From Shouchella clausii (GTDB lineage: Bacteria > Bacillota > Bacilli > Bacillales > Bacillaceae_D), in contig NZ_BCXJ01000005.1 in assembly GCF_001598215.1 (NCBI RefSeq), forward strand, positions 496,001 to 560,000: 64,000 nt of DNA. Direction: 5' to 3'. The translations under genes and the position numbers were made by a program. Within the stretch, counting starts at the first letter, position 1. Every line of letters starts with the position of its first letter. This document shows positions 8,234 to 17,068 of this stretch, piece after piece. Below the pieces are notes generated by a model that worked only from the letters and a program-made list of their open reading frames with translations, did not search any database and had not been told where the DNA came from.

Positions 8234-10234
8234 TTACCGAGTTGCTTCAAAAATGGCCTTTACTTTTGGGACAACTTCACCGCTCCTTGCCCCTTCCTGC
8301 ATAAACGCCACCAACATTTCGGGATCATCTTGGTTATAGGCGACAACCCATCCAAGAACATCGTCATTCGATTCGCCTTGACCACCGCTTAATTCAGCTG
8401 TTCCTGTTTTTGCTGCTAACGGATAGCCATCTATTTCCATTGCATGGGCCGTCCCGCTTTTTTCAGACACAACTTTCCCAAGTGCCTCATCAATAATTGC
8501 GGCGGTTTCAGGCGTCAGATGGTCTTTCCACACGACGCCGGTTTGTTCACTTTGCTCAAGCACTGGTTGAATCATAGCGCCGTCATTGGAAAAGGCCGTA
8601 TACATCGTGGCAAGATGAACTGGATTGACGAGCACTTGCCCTTGTCCAGATCCTGAATAAGCGAGTTCAGGCTCCGAGCGGAACCCGTCTTCCCCGGTTA
8701 TTTGTGATTTCTTCAACGGATACAAATAATCGATTGATTCCCCAAAACCAACGGCTTCAGCCTGCTCGATTAGCTTCTCTTCCCCTAGTTTTAGTGCTTC
8801 CATCGCAAAATAAATATTATCCGAGTACATAAGGGCACCTTCTAAATCGACTGGACCGCCTGGATCAGTGACGCGGTGGATATGGTAATCGCCCCAACCA
8901 GATGCATCGTCCGGCTGCCAGTCGTGGCCGCTTACTTCAATCGTCTCTTCTGGGACAAGCGTTCCAGCTTCTAGTCCAAACGCAGCAGTTAATGCCTTCA
9001 TTGTCGACCCTGGAGAAAAACTGGCACTAAAACGGTTCAACAGCGGCATTTCTTCATTTTCCTCGATTTTTTTGCGCTCCTCGCTGGAAAAACCAAGTGC
9101 TGCTAAATTCGGATCGTAAGCTGGCGAACTAACCAACGCCAACGTTTCCCCTGTGAGAGGATCTAGCGCCACACTTGTACCTGATTTTCCAGCAAATTCG
9201 TTAAAAATCGCTTCTTGAACGTCCATATCAATCGTTAAGTGGATATCCTCGCCATCCTCGCTTTCAGACTCGATAATGGTTTCCTTCCGCTCACCATCTG
9301 CACTTGCTGTATAAATTTCTATCCCGTCTTTTGCGCGCAAACGGTCTTCGAGCACCAATTCCAACCCGGCTAAACCAATGTTTGAAGAAGAAGAGTATCC
9401 TTCGCTGCTGCGCTTTTCTAATTCTTCCGCCGTAATCGGCCCGATGTATCCGGTCAAATGGGCTGCTGCTTCGCCGAATGGGTAAACCCGACCGTTCAAG
9501 CGCCTGTAGGAGGCGGCAGATACTTGCTCTGTGATCGAATCTGCTAGGCGACTTTCACTAGCAGGCAATTGCTTAAGCGGCACAAACGCTTCTGGCGTCA
9601 CCCAGCCTTGACTCAACTGTTCATCAATGTAGTCTTCCGTTATCCCTAACTTATTGGCTAAGATGGCCACAGCATCATCTTGCCCTTCAAGCAAGCTTGG
9701 CTGAACACCCATTTCGAGCACTTCGCCATTAGTGGCTAGCGCCTGCCCATGAACATCATAAAGATCGCCCCGCTCTCCTGGTATGCGGTTAAGCCTTACC
9801 ACATCATCGCCCTCCAACTGGGGAAATAAAAGGCTCGGCTCCCATTCTAAATGCCACTCATTTTCCTCTTCTGCTGTCTGTACCCATTCCATTCCTTCCT
9901 CAAAGGAATAAGGTCCAGCAATCGTATCCATTGAAATGGCAATCGGAACCGATTCGATCCCTTCCCCTTCGTAGTCTTCCGGGAAACGCGGCTCGACTGC
10001 AAACTCTGTTATCAAATCACTAAAAATGCGCTCGTGTTTCGTGATAAATGTTTCCTCGTCAACGTTTTCCTTTGCTTCATTTGTAAGCATAGCGTACATA
10101 TCCTTGTATTCGCCGTTTTTCCAATGTTCGATATAAGCCTTAGCAGTATCTTCTGGAGACGAACTTGAACAAGCCGCCAAAGCAAGTGTCATTCCGGCGA
10201 ATGCAGAAAAAAGTAGTAATCCCGACCGCTTCAA
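8234..10234 (-). CDS. pbpC: Class B penicillin-binding protein, PBP2a/PBP3-like lipoprotein
   Basis: About 666 aa. The lipoprotein signal LALAACSS gives a lipid-anchored protein. An NTF2-like MecA_N domain follows (about residues 30-150), then the PBP dimer domain and a transpeptidase domain with SPGSTMK (active-site Ser/Lys), YSDN and KTGTAE. It catalyses peptidoglycan cross-linking outside the membrane. MecA_N-bearing class B PBPs include staphylococcal PBP2a and B. subtilis PbpC, which often bind beta-lactams weakly. The likely start is TTG at 10234, with AAGGGAG 11 nt upstream; the open frame continues to 10324, but that extension would place about 30 odd residues before the signal peptide. 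Confidence 0.88.
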   Translation of the reverse strand: MKRSGLLLFSAFAGMTLALAACSSSSPEDTAKAYIEHWKNGEYKDMYAMLTNEAKENVDEETFITKHERIFSDLITEFAVEPRFPEDYEGEGIESVPIAISMDTIAGPYSFEEGMEWVQTAEEENEWHLEWEPSLLFPQLEGDDVVRLNRIPGERGDLYDVHGQALATNGEVLEMGVQPSLLEGQDDAVAILANKLGITEDYIDEQLSQGWVTPEAFVPLKQLPASESRLADSITEQVSAASYRRLNGRVYPFGEAAAHLTGYIGPITAEELEKRSSEGYSSSSNIGLAGLELVLEDRLRAKDGIEIYTASADGERKETIIESESEDGEDIHLTIDMDVQEAIFNEFAGKSGTSVALDPLTGETLALVSSPAYDPNLAALGFSSEERKKIEENEEMPLLNRFSASFSPGSTMKALTAAFGLEAGTLVPEETIEVSGHDWQPDDASGWGDYHIHRVTDPGGPVDLEGALMYSDNIYFAMEALKLGEEKLIEQAEAVGFGESIDYLYPLKKSQITGEDGFRSEPELAYSGSGQGQVLVNPVHLATMYTAFSNDGAMIQPVLEQSEQTGVVWKDHLTPETAAIIDEALGKVVSEKSGTAHAMEIDGYPLAAKTGTAELSGGQGESNDDVLGWVVAYNQDDPEMLVAFMQEGARSGEVVPKVKAIFEATR

Positions 10235-10537
10235 CTCCCTAACAGCTCCCTTGCTAATTGGTAAGTCTTCAAAAAATATGACAAAAATCATAGGATAAAA
10301 GATTCTACTGTTAGAGTAGCACACTTGCCGATACCTTTGAACCTCTCATGACTAAAGTCACAAGATTGTTTGCAAACAGAACATCTTTGATGTGTCGTTG
10401 CATCCTCAAGCATCAGCGTTTTGCCCTTCTCCTTTCGAAGAAAACCGGGAATCTTACATCTTTTGTTTTTTCCTTCTGAGGAATGATCACAAGGAGACCA
10501 TACTATCTCTTCTTTCGTATGTTAAACCCATTATAAA

Positions 10538-10573
10538 TAAAAAAAGCGTACGAAAGCCTCTGCTTTCGTACGC
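10538..10573 (-). terminator. Terminator after nitroreductase gene
   Basis: A 12-bp perfect stem, GCGTACGAAAGC/GCTTTCGTACGC, with a 4-nt loop. Seven T residues follow on the minus strand. Confidence 0.9.
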
Positions 10574-10581
10574 TCTTGTCA

Positions 10582-11154
10582 TTAAGAACGGATAATATTG
10601 ATTTTATCAGCAATTGGCGTCCGTTCTTTTGCTTCAGGAATAAAATCGCCATAACCAATCATTAACGTTGCGACAATTTTTTCTCCAGGCTGAACACCAA
10701 TGGCTTCACGGAAGACAGGATTGTAAATCCAATCATTGGTACGCCAAATCATGCCAATGCCTCTGGCCCAGGCAGCAAGCTGGATGTTTTGAATCATGGC
10801 ACAAACCGCCCCATAATCTTCATCCCACGTTTTTTGACGCGGATCCTCAGGCATAACTACAACAAGATGGAGGGGAATTTCCCTAAAATAAGCTGCCTTT
10901 TTTTGCGCTTTTTCAGGGATCTTCCCATCGCTCCCTGCTTGTGTTTTCAAATAGGCGTCTACAAACTGTTTTTTCCCTTCTTCAGCGTATAGAAGAAAAC
11001 GCCAAGGTTCCGTTAATTTATGGTTGGGCGCCCACTTTGCAACTTCTAATACATCGACTATTTCTTCAATGGATACAGGATCAGGTTTAAATTTTTTAAT
11101 AGAGCGCCTTCCCTTAATAAGCTCGTCAATTGCTTTTACTTGGTTCAATTCCAT
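10582..11154 (-). CDS. NAD(P)H nitroreductase family protein
   Basis: 190 aa, full length for a short FMN-dependent nitroreductase. The N-terminal RRSIKKFKP is the FMN-phosphate-binding pattern of the family. WAPNHKLTEPWRF and the C-terminal GYGDFIPEAKERTP are also typical. It would reduce nitro or quinone compounds with NAD(P)H in the cytoplasm; the true substrate is unknown. ATG at 11154 with AAGGA 10 nt upstream is preferred to GTG at 11160. A sigma-A promoter and a Fur-type box lie directly upstream. Confidence 0.9.
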   Translation of the reverse strand: MELNQVKAIDELIKGRRSIKKFKPDPVSIEEIVDVLEVAKWAPNHKLTEPWRFLLYAEEGKKQFVDAYLKTQAGSDGKIPEKAQKKAAYFREIPLHLVVVMPEDPRQKTWDEDYGAVCAMIQNIQLAAWARGIGMIWRTNDWIYNPVFREAIGVQPGEKIVATLMIGYGDFIPEAKERTPIADKINIIRS

Positions 11155-11190
11155 TTTCACTCATTCCTTCGTTCTCCATTCTTACCCTTT

Positions 11191-11238
11191 AGTCTAACGA
11201 AAGGATCAGGCAAACGCAAGGAATGATTCTCATTTTCA
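11191..11238 (-). promoter_or_regulatory. Promoter with adjacent Fur-family box, nitroreductase gene
   Basis: The minus strand has TTGCGT (11219-11214), a 17-bp spacer and TAGACT (11196-11191). Five bp upstream of the -35 lies TGAAAATGAGAATCA (11238-11224), 12 of 15 matches to the 7-1-7 Fur consensus TGATAATNATTATCA. PerR or Zur could use a similar site. Confidence 0.5.
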
Positions 11239-11239
11239 T

Positions 11240-12010
11240 TTAGATCGTGATAATAATCGCATCATATCCCCGGCTCTTTAATTCAGCAACAAGCGCTTCT
11301 GCATTGGCTCTAACCGAAAAAGCGCCAACTTGCACACGGTAAAGAGAACCACTTCGGATAATTAAGGCTTCATAGCCGTCTGCTTGAAGCCGTGCTTGGA
11401 GGGCTTCTGCATTAGCGCGTTGGGAAAAAGCGCCTGCTTGCACACGGTAAATCGTGCCGTTACCGCCAGAATTACGCTGCAAATCGAACGCTTGCGCCAA
11501 ACCATTTACATGACCACGAGCGACACGGGTCAAAAAGGCCGGATCCCGAAGCTTGGCCGCATCGTTGGCGTTATCAATGAACAGGTTTTCTGTTAAAATC
11601 GCTGGCATTGTGGACGTACGTAAAACTGCAAAATTAGCGGTTTTCTTTCCTCGGTCCGTTCCGCCAAGTTGTTGCATAATCGCCGGATGGATAATATTTT
11701 GTGCCCGAACAGACCCGCTTGTCTGCGATGTGTGAATAAACGACTCAAACCCGGTTCCACCCCCTGCGTTAATATGCACAGATAGAAAATAATCAGCACC
11801 CCAGTTGTTTGCCATATTCGTCCGTTCTGATAAAGAGACGGCCGTATCGCCTGTTCGGCTCATCCGGACTTCTGCGTTTTCATATTCAGACACTAACATA
11901 TCACGAATTTGCGTCGCAATTGACAGTGTTAAGTTCTTCTCTTGCATGCCATTTCCTACCGCACCTGGATCGTTACCACCATGTCCTGGATCAATAAAAA
12001 TTTTAACCAT
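11240..12010 (-). CDS. N-acetylmuramoyl-L-alanine amidase with two SPOR repeats (endolysin)
   Basis: 256 aa. The N-terminal Amidase_3 domain has zinc-ligand motifs DPGHGG, the QEKN region, SVHINA and the catalytic Glu in AILTENLF. Two SPOR-type repeats follow (YRVQAGAFSQRANAEAL and YRVQVGAFSVRANAEAL), which bind denuded glycan. It cuts the amide between MurNAc and L-alanine. GGAGG lies 8 nt before ATG at 12010. It is the last gene of the tail cassette, after the holin, so it most likely lyses the producing cell. CwlC-type amidases of sporulating bacilli have the same layout, so a host origin of the module is possible. Confidence 0.9.
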   Translation of the reverse strand: MVKIFIDPGHGGNDPGAVGNGMQEKNLTLSIATQIRDMLVSEYENAEVRMSRTGDTAVSLSERTNMANNWGADYFLSVHINAGGGTGFESFIHTSQTSGSVRAQNIIHPAIMQQLGGTDRGKKTANFAVLRTSTMPAILTENLFIDNANDAAKLRDPAFLTRVARGHVNGLAQAFDLQRNSGGNGTIYRVQAGAFSQRANAEALQARLQADGYEALIIRSGSLYRVQVGAFSVRANAEALVAELKSRGYDAIIITI

Positions 12011-12300
12011 AAATAATTCCTCCTTAATAATAGTAGGTGCTTGTCCTAAGCGTATATAGGCTGAAGGCAACGCCAACAGCCTTCCACAATGTTGATTAGG
12101 ACAGGACTCCTCCCATCCTGTAAGGGTTAATCTCAACACCTGACCAGTAGTAGTCAACCCTTACAATCTACTTGTATGAAACAAAGGGTCCTGCCGACAT
12201 GGACAAACGTTAGAAACGAATTGAATTAGGTGAAAAATCCCGCGAATAGCTAGGATTGATCCTCTTTGCATTTCCATTACACACTAAATTTAGAATTTTT
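12011..12300 (-). other. 290-bp structured gap between holin and amidase
   Basis: No convincing gene. There are two inverted repeats: ACAGGA/TCCTGT (12101-12121) and the 10-bp TGTAAGGGTT/AACCCTTACA (12119-12165, 27-nt loop). They share three bases and so could be alternative structures in the transcript. No T-run follows, so a simple terminator is not supported. Confidence 0.4.
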
Positions 12301-12729
12301 CTATAAACCCTTTTGATTTTTCTTATTTGGCTTGTCTTCACCTGAGTCCCTATCTTCATCGCTTTTCGCAAAACCTAACAATTTTTCCCGAATCACAGGT
12401 GGGATTTTCACTCCACTGGCCGCTAAATTTTCTACAATACTCAAGCACTCATTCGCGATATAAAAAAGCACAGTTGCCGACGCAACCATGCCTTTCAAAT
12501 CTAATACAATATCAATCATATTGGAAACAATAATAACGACGAAAATCCCAATTTTCTGAGCAAAACCGTACAAAGAAACCCGGCTGCGAACGCTTTTGTT
12601 TTTAATTGCTTTTGCAATACCGGTGGCAATGTCAAGAACCATCAGCAAGATAAGCAAATCAAGAAATTTGACATTGCCGAAAAGGTAAAGGCGAGCGACA
12701 TCTAAGGACAAGTCAGCGAACGTGCCTAT
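12301..12729 (-). CDS. Phage-type holin with no standard start codon
   Basis: About 142 aa of the phage_holin_4/TcdE-like family. Three hydrophobic segments are visible (LLILLMVLDIATG, IFVVIIVSNMIDIVL, ATVLFYIANECL), then a charged C-terminal tail (KSDEDRDSGEDKPNKK), as usual for holins. It would form membrane lesions that release the amidase. The frame has no ATG or GTG where one is expected. The strong site AAAGGGGGG is 7 nt before an in-frame ATA (12729). An out-of-frame ATG at 12736 stops after seven codons, and an in-frame TTG at 12711 has no ribosome site. Open frame extends to 12804 upstream. Confidence 0.8.
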   Translation of the reverse strand: MGTFADLSLDVARLYLFGNVKFLDLLILLMVLDIATGIAKAIKNKSVRSRVSLYGFAQKIGIFVVIIVSNMIDIVLDLKGMVASATVLFYIANECLSIVENLAASGVKIPPVIREKLLGFAKSDEDRDSGEDKPNKKNQKGL

Positions 12730-12829
12730 ATAGCATCCCCCCTTTCGATGGCATGCTGTTATTCTTAAGCGGTTCTTGTTTCCTGCTTGAAATCCGTTAA
12801 CCAAACACGATTATCCTAAATAGAGTATG

Positions 12830-13060
12830 TTACTCAGAAAGGCTTTCCTGTGTTTCTTCCTGCTTGATGTCCTCATTTTCTTTTTGCAGTAAAGCGTAAG
12901 CGTTTTTAAAGGTTTGTAATTGCGCATCCATTTCTGATAACTCTAACTCCCGCTGTCCTAGCCTTTCCGCTAAATACTCAACACGTGCATTGGCTTTTTG
13001 TACCTCATACTCGAGTGATTGGATGTATTGCTTTTGTTCAGAGGATAACTCTTGACTCAC
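12830..13060 (-). CDS. Small coiled-coil phage protein
   Basis: 76 aa, highly charged, with a heptad pattern through most of its length (EYEVQKANARVEYLAERLGQ). No membrane segment. GTG start at 13060 overlaps the stop of the tail-tip gene, with AAAGGAGG upstream. It sits between tail tip and holin, where siphophages often place small accessory tail or lysis-regulating proteins. Function unknown. Confidence 0.7.
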   Translation of the reverse strand: MSQELSSEQKQYIQSLEYEVQKANARVEYLAERLGQRELELSEMDAQLQTFKNAYALLQKENEDIKQEETQESLSE

Positions 13061-13061
13061 A

Positions 13062-16000
13062 TCAGCGACCTCCTTTCAGAGCATTGACTTGCCTTTGAAT
13101 CTCTTTAATCTCATTTGCCTGTTGTTTTATTATCCGGTCTTGTACTTTCACTTTAGCTAGAATCCCAGCGATAAAGTCATCCATTGACAATGCCGGACCT
13201 TCGTCAGACGGCGTGCGAAACTCTTCCGGTAAATCCTCTGAAATAGGACCATAATTTGGTCGAACAAAAGCACCATTTCTATCTGGTGTTTTGTAGTGGT
13301 AAGACATTAATTCAACTTGGTCTATTAAATGAGCGAAGTAATCCAGGTCAAGGGGTTCAATGTTTTCCTTTACGTTACGTGATGAAATCTTGTGCATCGT
13401 AAAGTAATGCATATTGTTGGTCCAAACTTCCCATAACCGGAAATTACTCATCCCTACAAGACCCCATCCAGAGGTATCAGGCCTAAAAGTTGGATGAAGT
13501 CCTGATTTACTTGACGTATTTCCCCTTCCCATTACCCAATATCTGCTGCCGCTGCTGCCACGCATTGGATCAAAACGAAACTCCGTGGACCTTGAGATAA
13601 TCCGGTTGACTGAATCAATAAATGTAGAACTTGCACTGTAAATGGTAAACGTATCATTTGTGTTTGCACCAATATAACCCATGTTTTTGCCGCCAGGGTC
13701 GAAAAACCTTACAAGGGCCGGATCGCTGCCCTGACCATTAAAATTTCGTATGCCGATTAGAATTCGGTTCCGGGCATTGCTGTCAAACGCCTTAAATCCG
13801 TCCGCATCCATCTGCACAGCCATACTGCCATTCATCGCCCTAACCATAATATTGGCTGCATCTAACGTGCCACTTGTGATTTTAGCGGCACTAATGTCGC
13901 TAATTTTGGCATTGGTAATAGTGGCATTTGCAATTTTCGCGTTGTCAATTTGCCCATTGCCAATTTTTGCGTTTGTGATTGCGCCGTTTTCGATCTGTGC
14001 CGTGCCGATAATGGCGTTTTGCAACTTCGCCTTGCTGATGGATGCATCGGCGATCGCAGCGGTACCGACTGCTGCCTCCCCAATATGGGCCGTCTTAATT
14101 ACGCCATTGTCAATTAGTGTTTGCCCTGTGATGCGTGTTTTTGCACCATCAATGCGGACACCTTCACTAGATAAGTTAATGGCTGCAATGACACCGTTTT
14201 TCTCGACACGGGCATTGATTTGATCGGCTTGTACACTTAACTTAGACTCTGCTTGTGACATGCGGTTCCCTAAACCAGTGGTTTCAGACGCTACTAGGCT
14301 GATCTCGCGTGCATTTTGGTCGATTGATGTTTGGAGGCTGGATACTTCCGATATATCAACCACCTCTATATCATCGACACGAACCCAACCGACGCTATGA
14401 TTAGTCACCATAGACACCGATAAAGCCTTGACGTTACTAGGACACTTCCACGTACCTTTTATTTGTCGCCACTCTGTTTGCGCTCCATCCCATCCCCAGT
14501 CTGCTACCAACGTACCTGTATCTGCGTTGCCAAACCTAAATTTCTGGTTATCTCGTACTCCATTTGCGTCAGCACTCGTCTTATACCAATAGGAAATTCG
14601 GTAAGTGTGCCCAGGTACTACCGCAACAGGGTTAGTAACGCTTTGGCTTCGAGTTCTAGGGGATGAACCTCCCTTAAATTCCAATGCTTTCTTACCTGAA
14701 TAGGCATCGTCCACGATCTCGCCAGGCCCATGCCAGCCTAGCCCCCCGCCCTCAAAACTTCCGTCTGGGATGATATTGTCGCCCGTTGTAGCAACGTGCG
14801 ACAGCTCTGAAATTGTAGTGCTGAATTGGTCAGCTCTTAACTCTAGCCGGGACGTACGACTACTGACATTAGTAATAGCTCCGGCATTATTATCTACTCT
14901 TGTCTCCACGTTTGAGACATCGGCCTTTAGCCCGTTAATTGTCGTTTCAAAATTAGACTGCTTCTCTGACACTCCTTCAACCGTCTTGCTCAGTTCGCCA
15001 AAATCAGTCCTTAATCCGCTAGCGGTTAACTCTAATTCGCCAATTTGGCTGGAGAGTTGCCCTGTCGTGTCCTCAAACTCGTCTTTCGTGATTCTTGCAG
15101 AAATGGCCTCTGCATTCGCTCGTATGTCTGCCTCTTGAGCACTCAGCTTTCCGTCCATATTCGTTAAGCGGCTAGCTGTGGTTGATAGTTCGCCTTCAAT
15201 GACGTCTATGTTAGTCGCTATGTCAGATACAGTCCCGTTAATGTCACCAACCTCACGGGTTAGATTATCGGTAATGCTGTCTAACTCAGCTAGTTTGCCA
15301 TCTGTGAATTGGAACTTGCCGTCCACATACTCTAACCCAGCTTTTTCAGCCAATTCGCTATTTATTTGCTCGGTAACGGTCTTGATTTCCTCGTCGGTGT
15401 ACTGCTTGGCATCTTGCTTTAATTGCTCGCGGGCCGACTCTTCCAGTTGATCCAAATTAATTGACCCATCGGCAATAATTTGCGCTTCCTTACTTAGTTC
15501 GCGAAGTTTGGCAGCCAAGTCCTCGCCAAAGAAAATGTCCTCTGATACGATTCGTGCTGTCGTAGCGCTTACTTCTTCCGACAAAGGCGAGTAACGCTCG
15601 TAATAGTTAAAAGCACGGACACGGAAATAATACTGTTTGTTCGGTTCGCCATGAAAGCTATAAGTATTGCCACCCCCTCGGTAAACGAGTGTTTCTGGGC
15701 TTCCTGCAAACCCTTGTACTTCGCTTGCATAGACTTCATAACCTGCAATATACGTGTCTAAATGGCTAAAATCCCATTCCACCATGACGGCAGCATATAA
15801 ACCGGTAGCTGTCACATTAGCGGGTACTTCAGGAACAATGTCTGGATACGAATTGGGCTGAATTGGCCTCCCTGCCCTATCCCATACATGGGCATTTTCC
15901 TTTACTTTTGCCAGCACCCTTTCCACTTCTTGATTTGGGGTTGAAAATAGCGGCAGAAACTCCCCTAATACGACTTCATCCTTGCTAGGATCAAGCAAGT

Positions 16001-17051
16001 CGCGTTTTAGCTCAATTACTCTCGTCTTTTCTTGAATGATCGGATAAATGTCTTCATCAAGGACAGCAGCCGTGTCCCCTAATTGAATACGTTCATGTTC
16101 AAAATTGGAGAGTCTGAATAAATCGACAACCTTTCCAGAATAATGGACAAGTGGCGTACATACCGTTTGCAAATATTCATAGGTTTGTTCTAATAAACGG
16201 ACAGGGTTGTCTTCATCTGATTCTTCCAAAATGCCAAATCGATGCCTTTTTCCTTCATAATCCCCTCGTCCCCATAAAGCTCTTGCCTGCTCATCGCCAA
16301 GCCAGTCTTGCCCTTTTGGTTTATCAATAGGGTCGCCTTTCGCTTTGCTCCATTCGATATCTTTAAACGTAATCGGTTTGCCTTGGTCCCCATTTTCATT
16401 CTCGGTCGGTTTCCCGTAAGCTCTGATCGCCGTTTTGACATTGCTCATATCAATGGTGCGTTCAATTTCGGTTAAGTCTTTTCTATATTCAAACCGTTTG
16501 CCTGTATCTGCCCCTCGGCGTGAAAGAATATCAATGTACCGCCCGGTAATTTTATTTCCTTCAATTGTCACTCGACATCTTAGTTCGCCTTTAAATGTAT
16601 TTAGCAACTCGGCTACACAATATTTGGCGTTGGTTTGGCTAAACTCTACAGGAGCTTCCCCTAATTCGGCAACGACGCCTGGCTGCCACCGTGTCCCAGC
16701 AAGAATACTAGAAAGGGCTTGCCTGACGTTTGTCTGATTATACAGAATATGCTCTATATGTTCATCAAGCAGTTCATTGACGGCATGTTCACATATAACC
16801 GTTTTATAAGCGGCATCCCCATGGCGGTCTTCTACAACAACAATTTCAAAAAGTTGAAAATCGCCATCGACATCATAAAAAGCGACTTGTTGGCCTTCGA
16901 CGATTTCAAGTGCATGGTCACAATCGGCAAGGATTTTAAATTCAAAGGAATGTGCATTGTTCAGTTGTTCTGTATGCACCGCTTCGATTAGATGCCGTTC
17001 ATCGAGAACAGCTCTGCATGTTTCGTGCTTGTCGAAAATAAATACGTTCAT
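13062..17051 (-). CDS. Tail-tip/receptor-binding protein (Tal-like) with CBM-like and S74 chaperone domains
   Basis: 1329 aa. The first ~370 residues match the phage minor structural/Tal N-terminus that caps the tail. A fibronectin type III module follows at about 404-499 and a long coiled coil at 510-750. A jelly-roll carbohydrate-binding-like module spans about 760-897 (NIIPDGSFEGGGLGW to VRVDDIEV), and pseudo-repeats of the type NAKIxNGxI at about 990-1060 suggest a beta-helical or fibrous stem. From about 1220 comes a Peptidase_S74-type intramolecular chaperone with the Ser/Lys region SSRNVKENI and a terminal coiled coil. It probably defines target specificity. ATG at 17051 is preceded by GGAGAGGGGG. 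It lies 17 nt after the distal tail gene. Confidence 0.9.
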   Translation of the reverse strand: MNVFIFDKHETCRAVLDERHLIEAVHTEQLNNAHSFEFKILADCDHALEIVEGQQVAFYDVDGDFQLFEIVVVEDRHGDAAYKTVICEHAVNELLDEHIEHILYNQTNVRQALSSILAGTRWQPGVVAELGEAPVEFSQTNAKYCVAELLNTFKGELRCRVTIEGNKITGRYIDILSRRGADTGKRFEYRKDLTEIERTIDMSNVKTAIRAYGKPTENENGDQGKPITFKDIEWSKAKGDPIDKPKGQDWLGDEQARALWGRGDYEGKRHRFGILEESDEDNPVRLLEQTYEYLQTVCTPLVHYSGKVVDLFRLSNFEHERIQLGDTAAVLDEDIYPIIQEKTRVIELKRDLLDPSKDEVVLGEFLPLFSTPNQEVERVLAKVKENAHVWDRAGRPIQPNSYPDIVPEVPANVTATGLYAAVMVEWDFSHLDTYIAGYEVYASEVQGFAGSPETLVYRGGGNTYSFHGEPNKQYYFRVRAFNYYERYSPLSEEVSATTARIVSEDIFFGEDLAAKLRELSKEAQIIADGSINLDQLEESAREQLKQDAKQYTDEEIKTVTEQINSELAEKAGLEYVDGKFQFTDGKLAELDSITDNLTREVGDINGTVSDIATNIDVIEGELSTTASRLTNMDGKLSAQEADIRANAEAISARITKDEFEDTTGQLSSQIGELELTASGLRTDFGELSKTVEGVSEKQSNFETTINGLKADVSNVETRVDNNAGAITNVSSRTSRLELRADQFSTTISELSHVATTGDNIIPDGSFEGGGLGWHGPGEIVDDAYSGKKALEFKGGSSPRTRSQSVTNPVAVVPGHTYRISYWYKTSADANGVRDNQKFRFGNADTGTLVADWGWDGAQTEWRQIKGTWKCPSNVKALSVSMVTNHSVGWVRVDDIEVVDISEVSSLQTSIDQNAREISLVASETTGLGNRMSQAESKLSVQADQINARVEKNGVIAAINLSSEGVRIDGAKTRITGQTLIDNGVIKTAHIGEAAVGTAAIADASISKAKLQNAIIGTAQIENGAITNAKIGNGQIDNAKIANATITNAKISDISAAKITSGTLDAANIMVRAMNGSMAVQMDADGFKAFDSNARNRILIGIRNFNGQGSDPALVRFFDPGGKNMGYIGANTNDTFTIYSASSTFIDSVNRIISRSTEFRFDPMRGSSGSRYWVMGRGNTSSKSGLHPTFRPDTSGWGLVGMSNFRLWEVWTNNMHYFTMHKISSRNVKENIEPLDLDYFAHLIDQVELMSYHYKTPDRNGAFVRPNYGPISEDLPEEFRTPSDEGPALSMDDFIAGILAKVKVQDRIIKQQANEIKEIQRQVNALKGGR

Positions 17052-17068
17052 TCTATCCCCCTCTCCCT

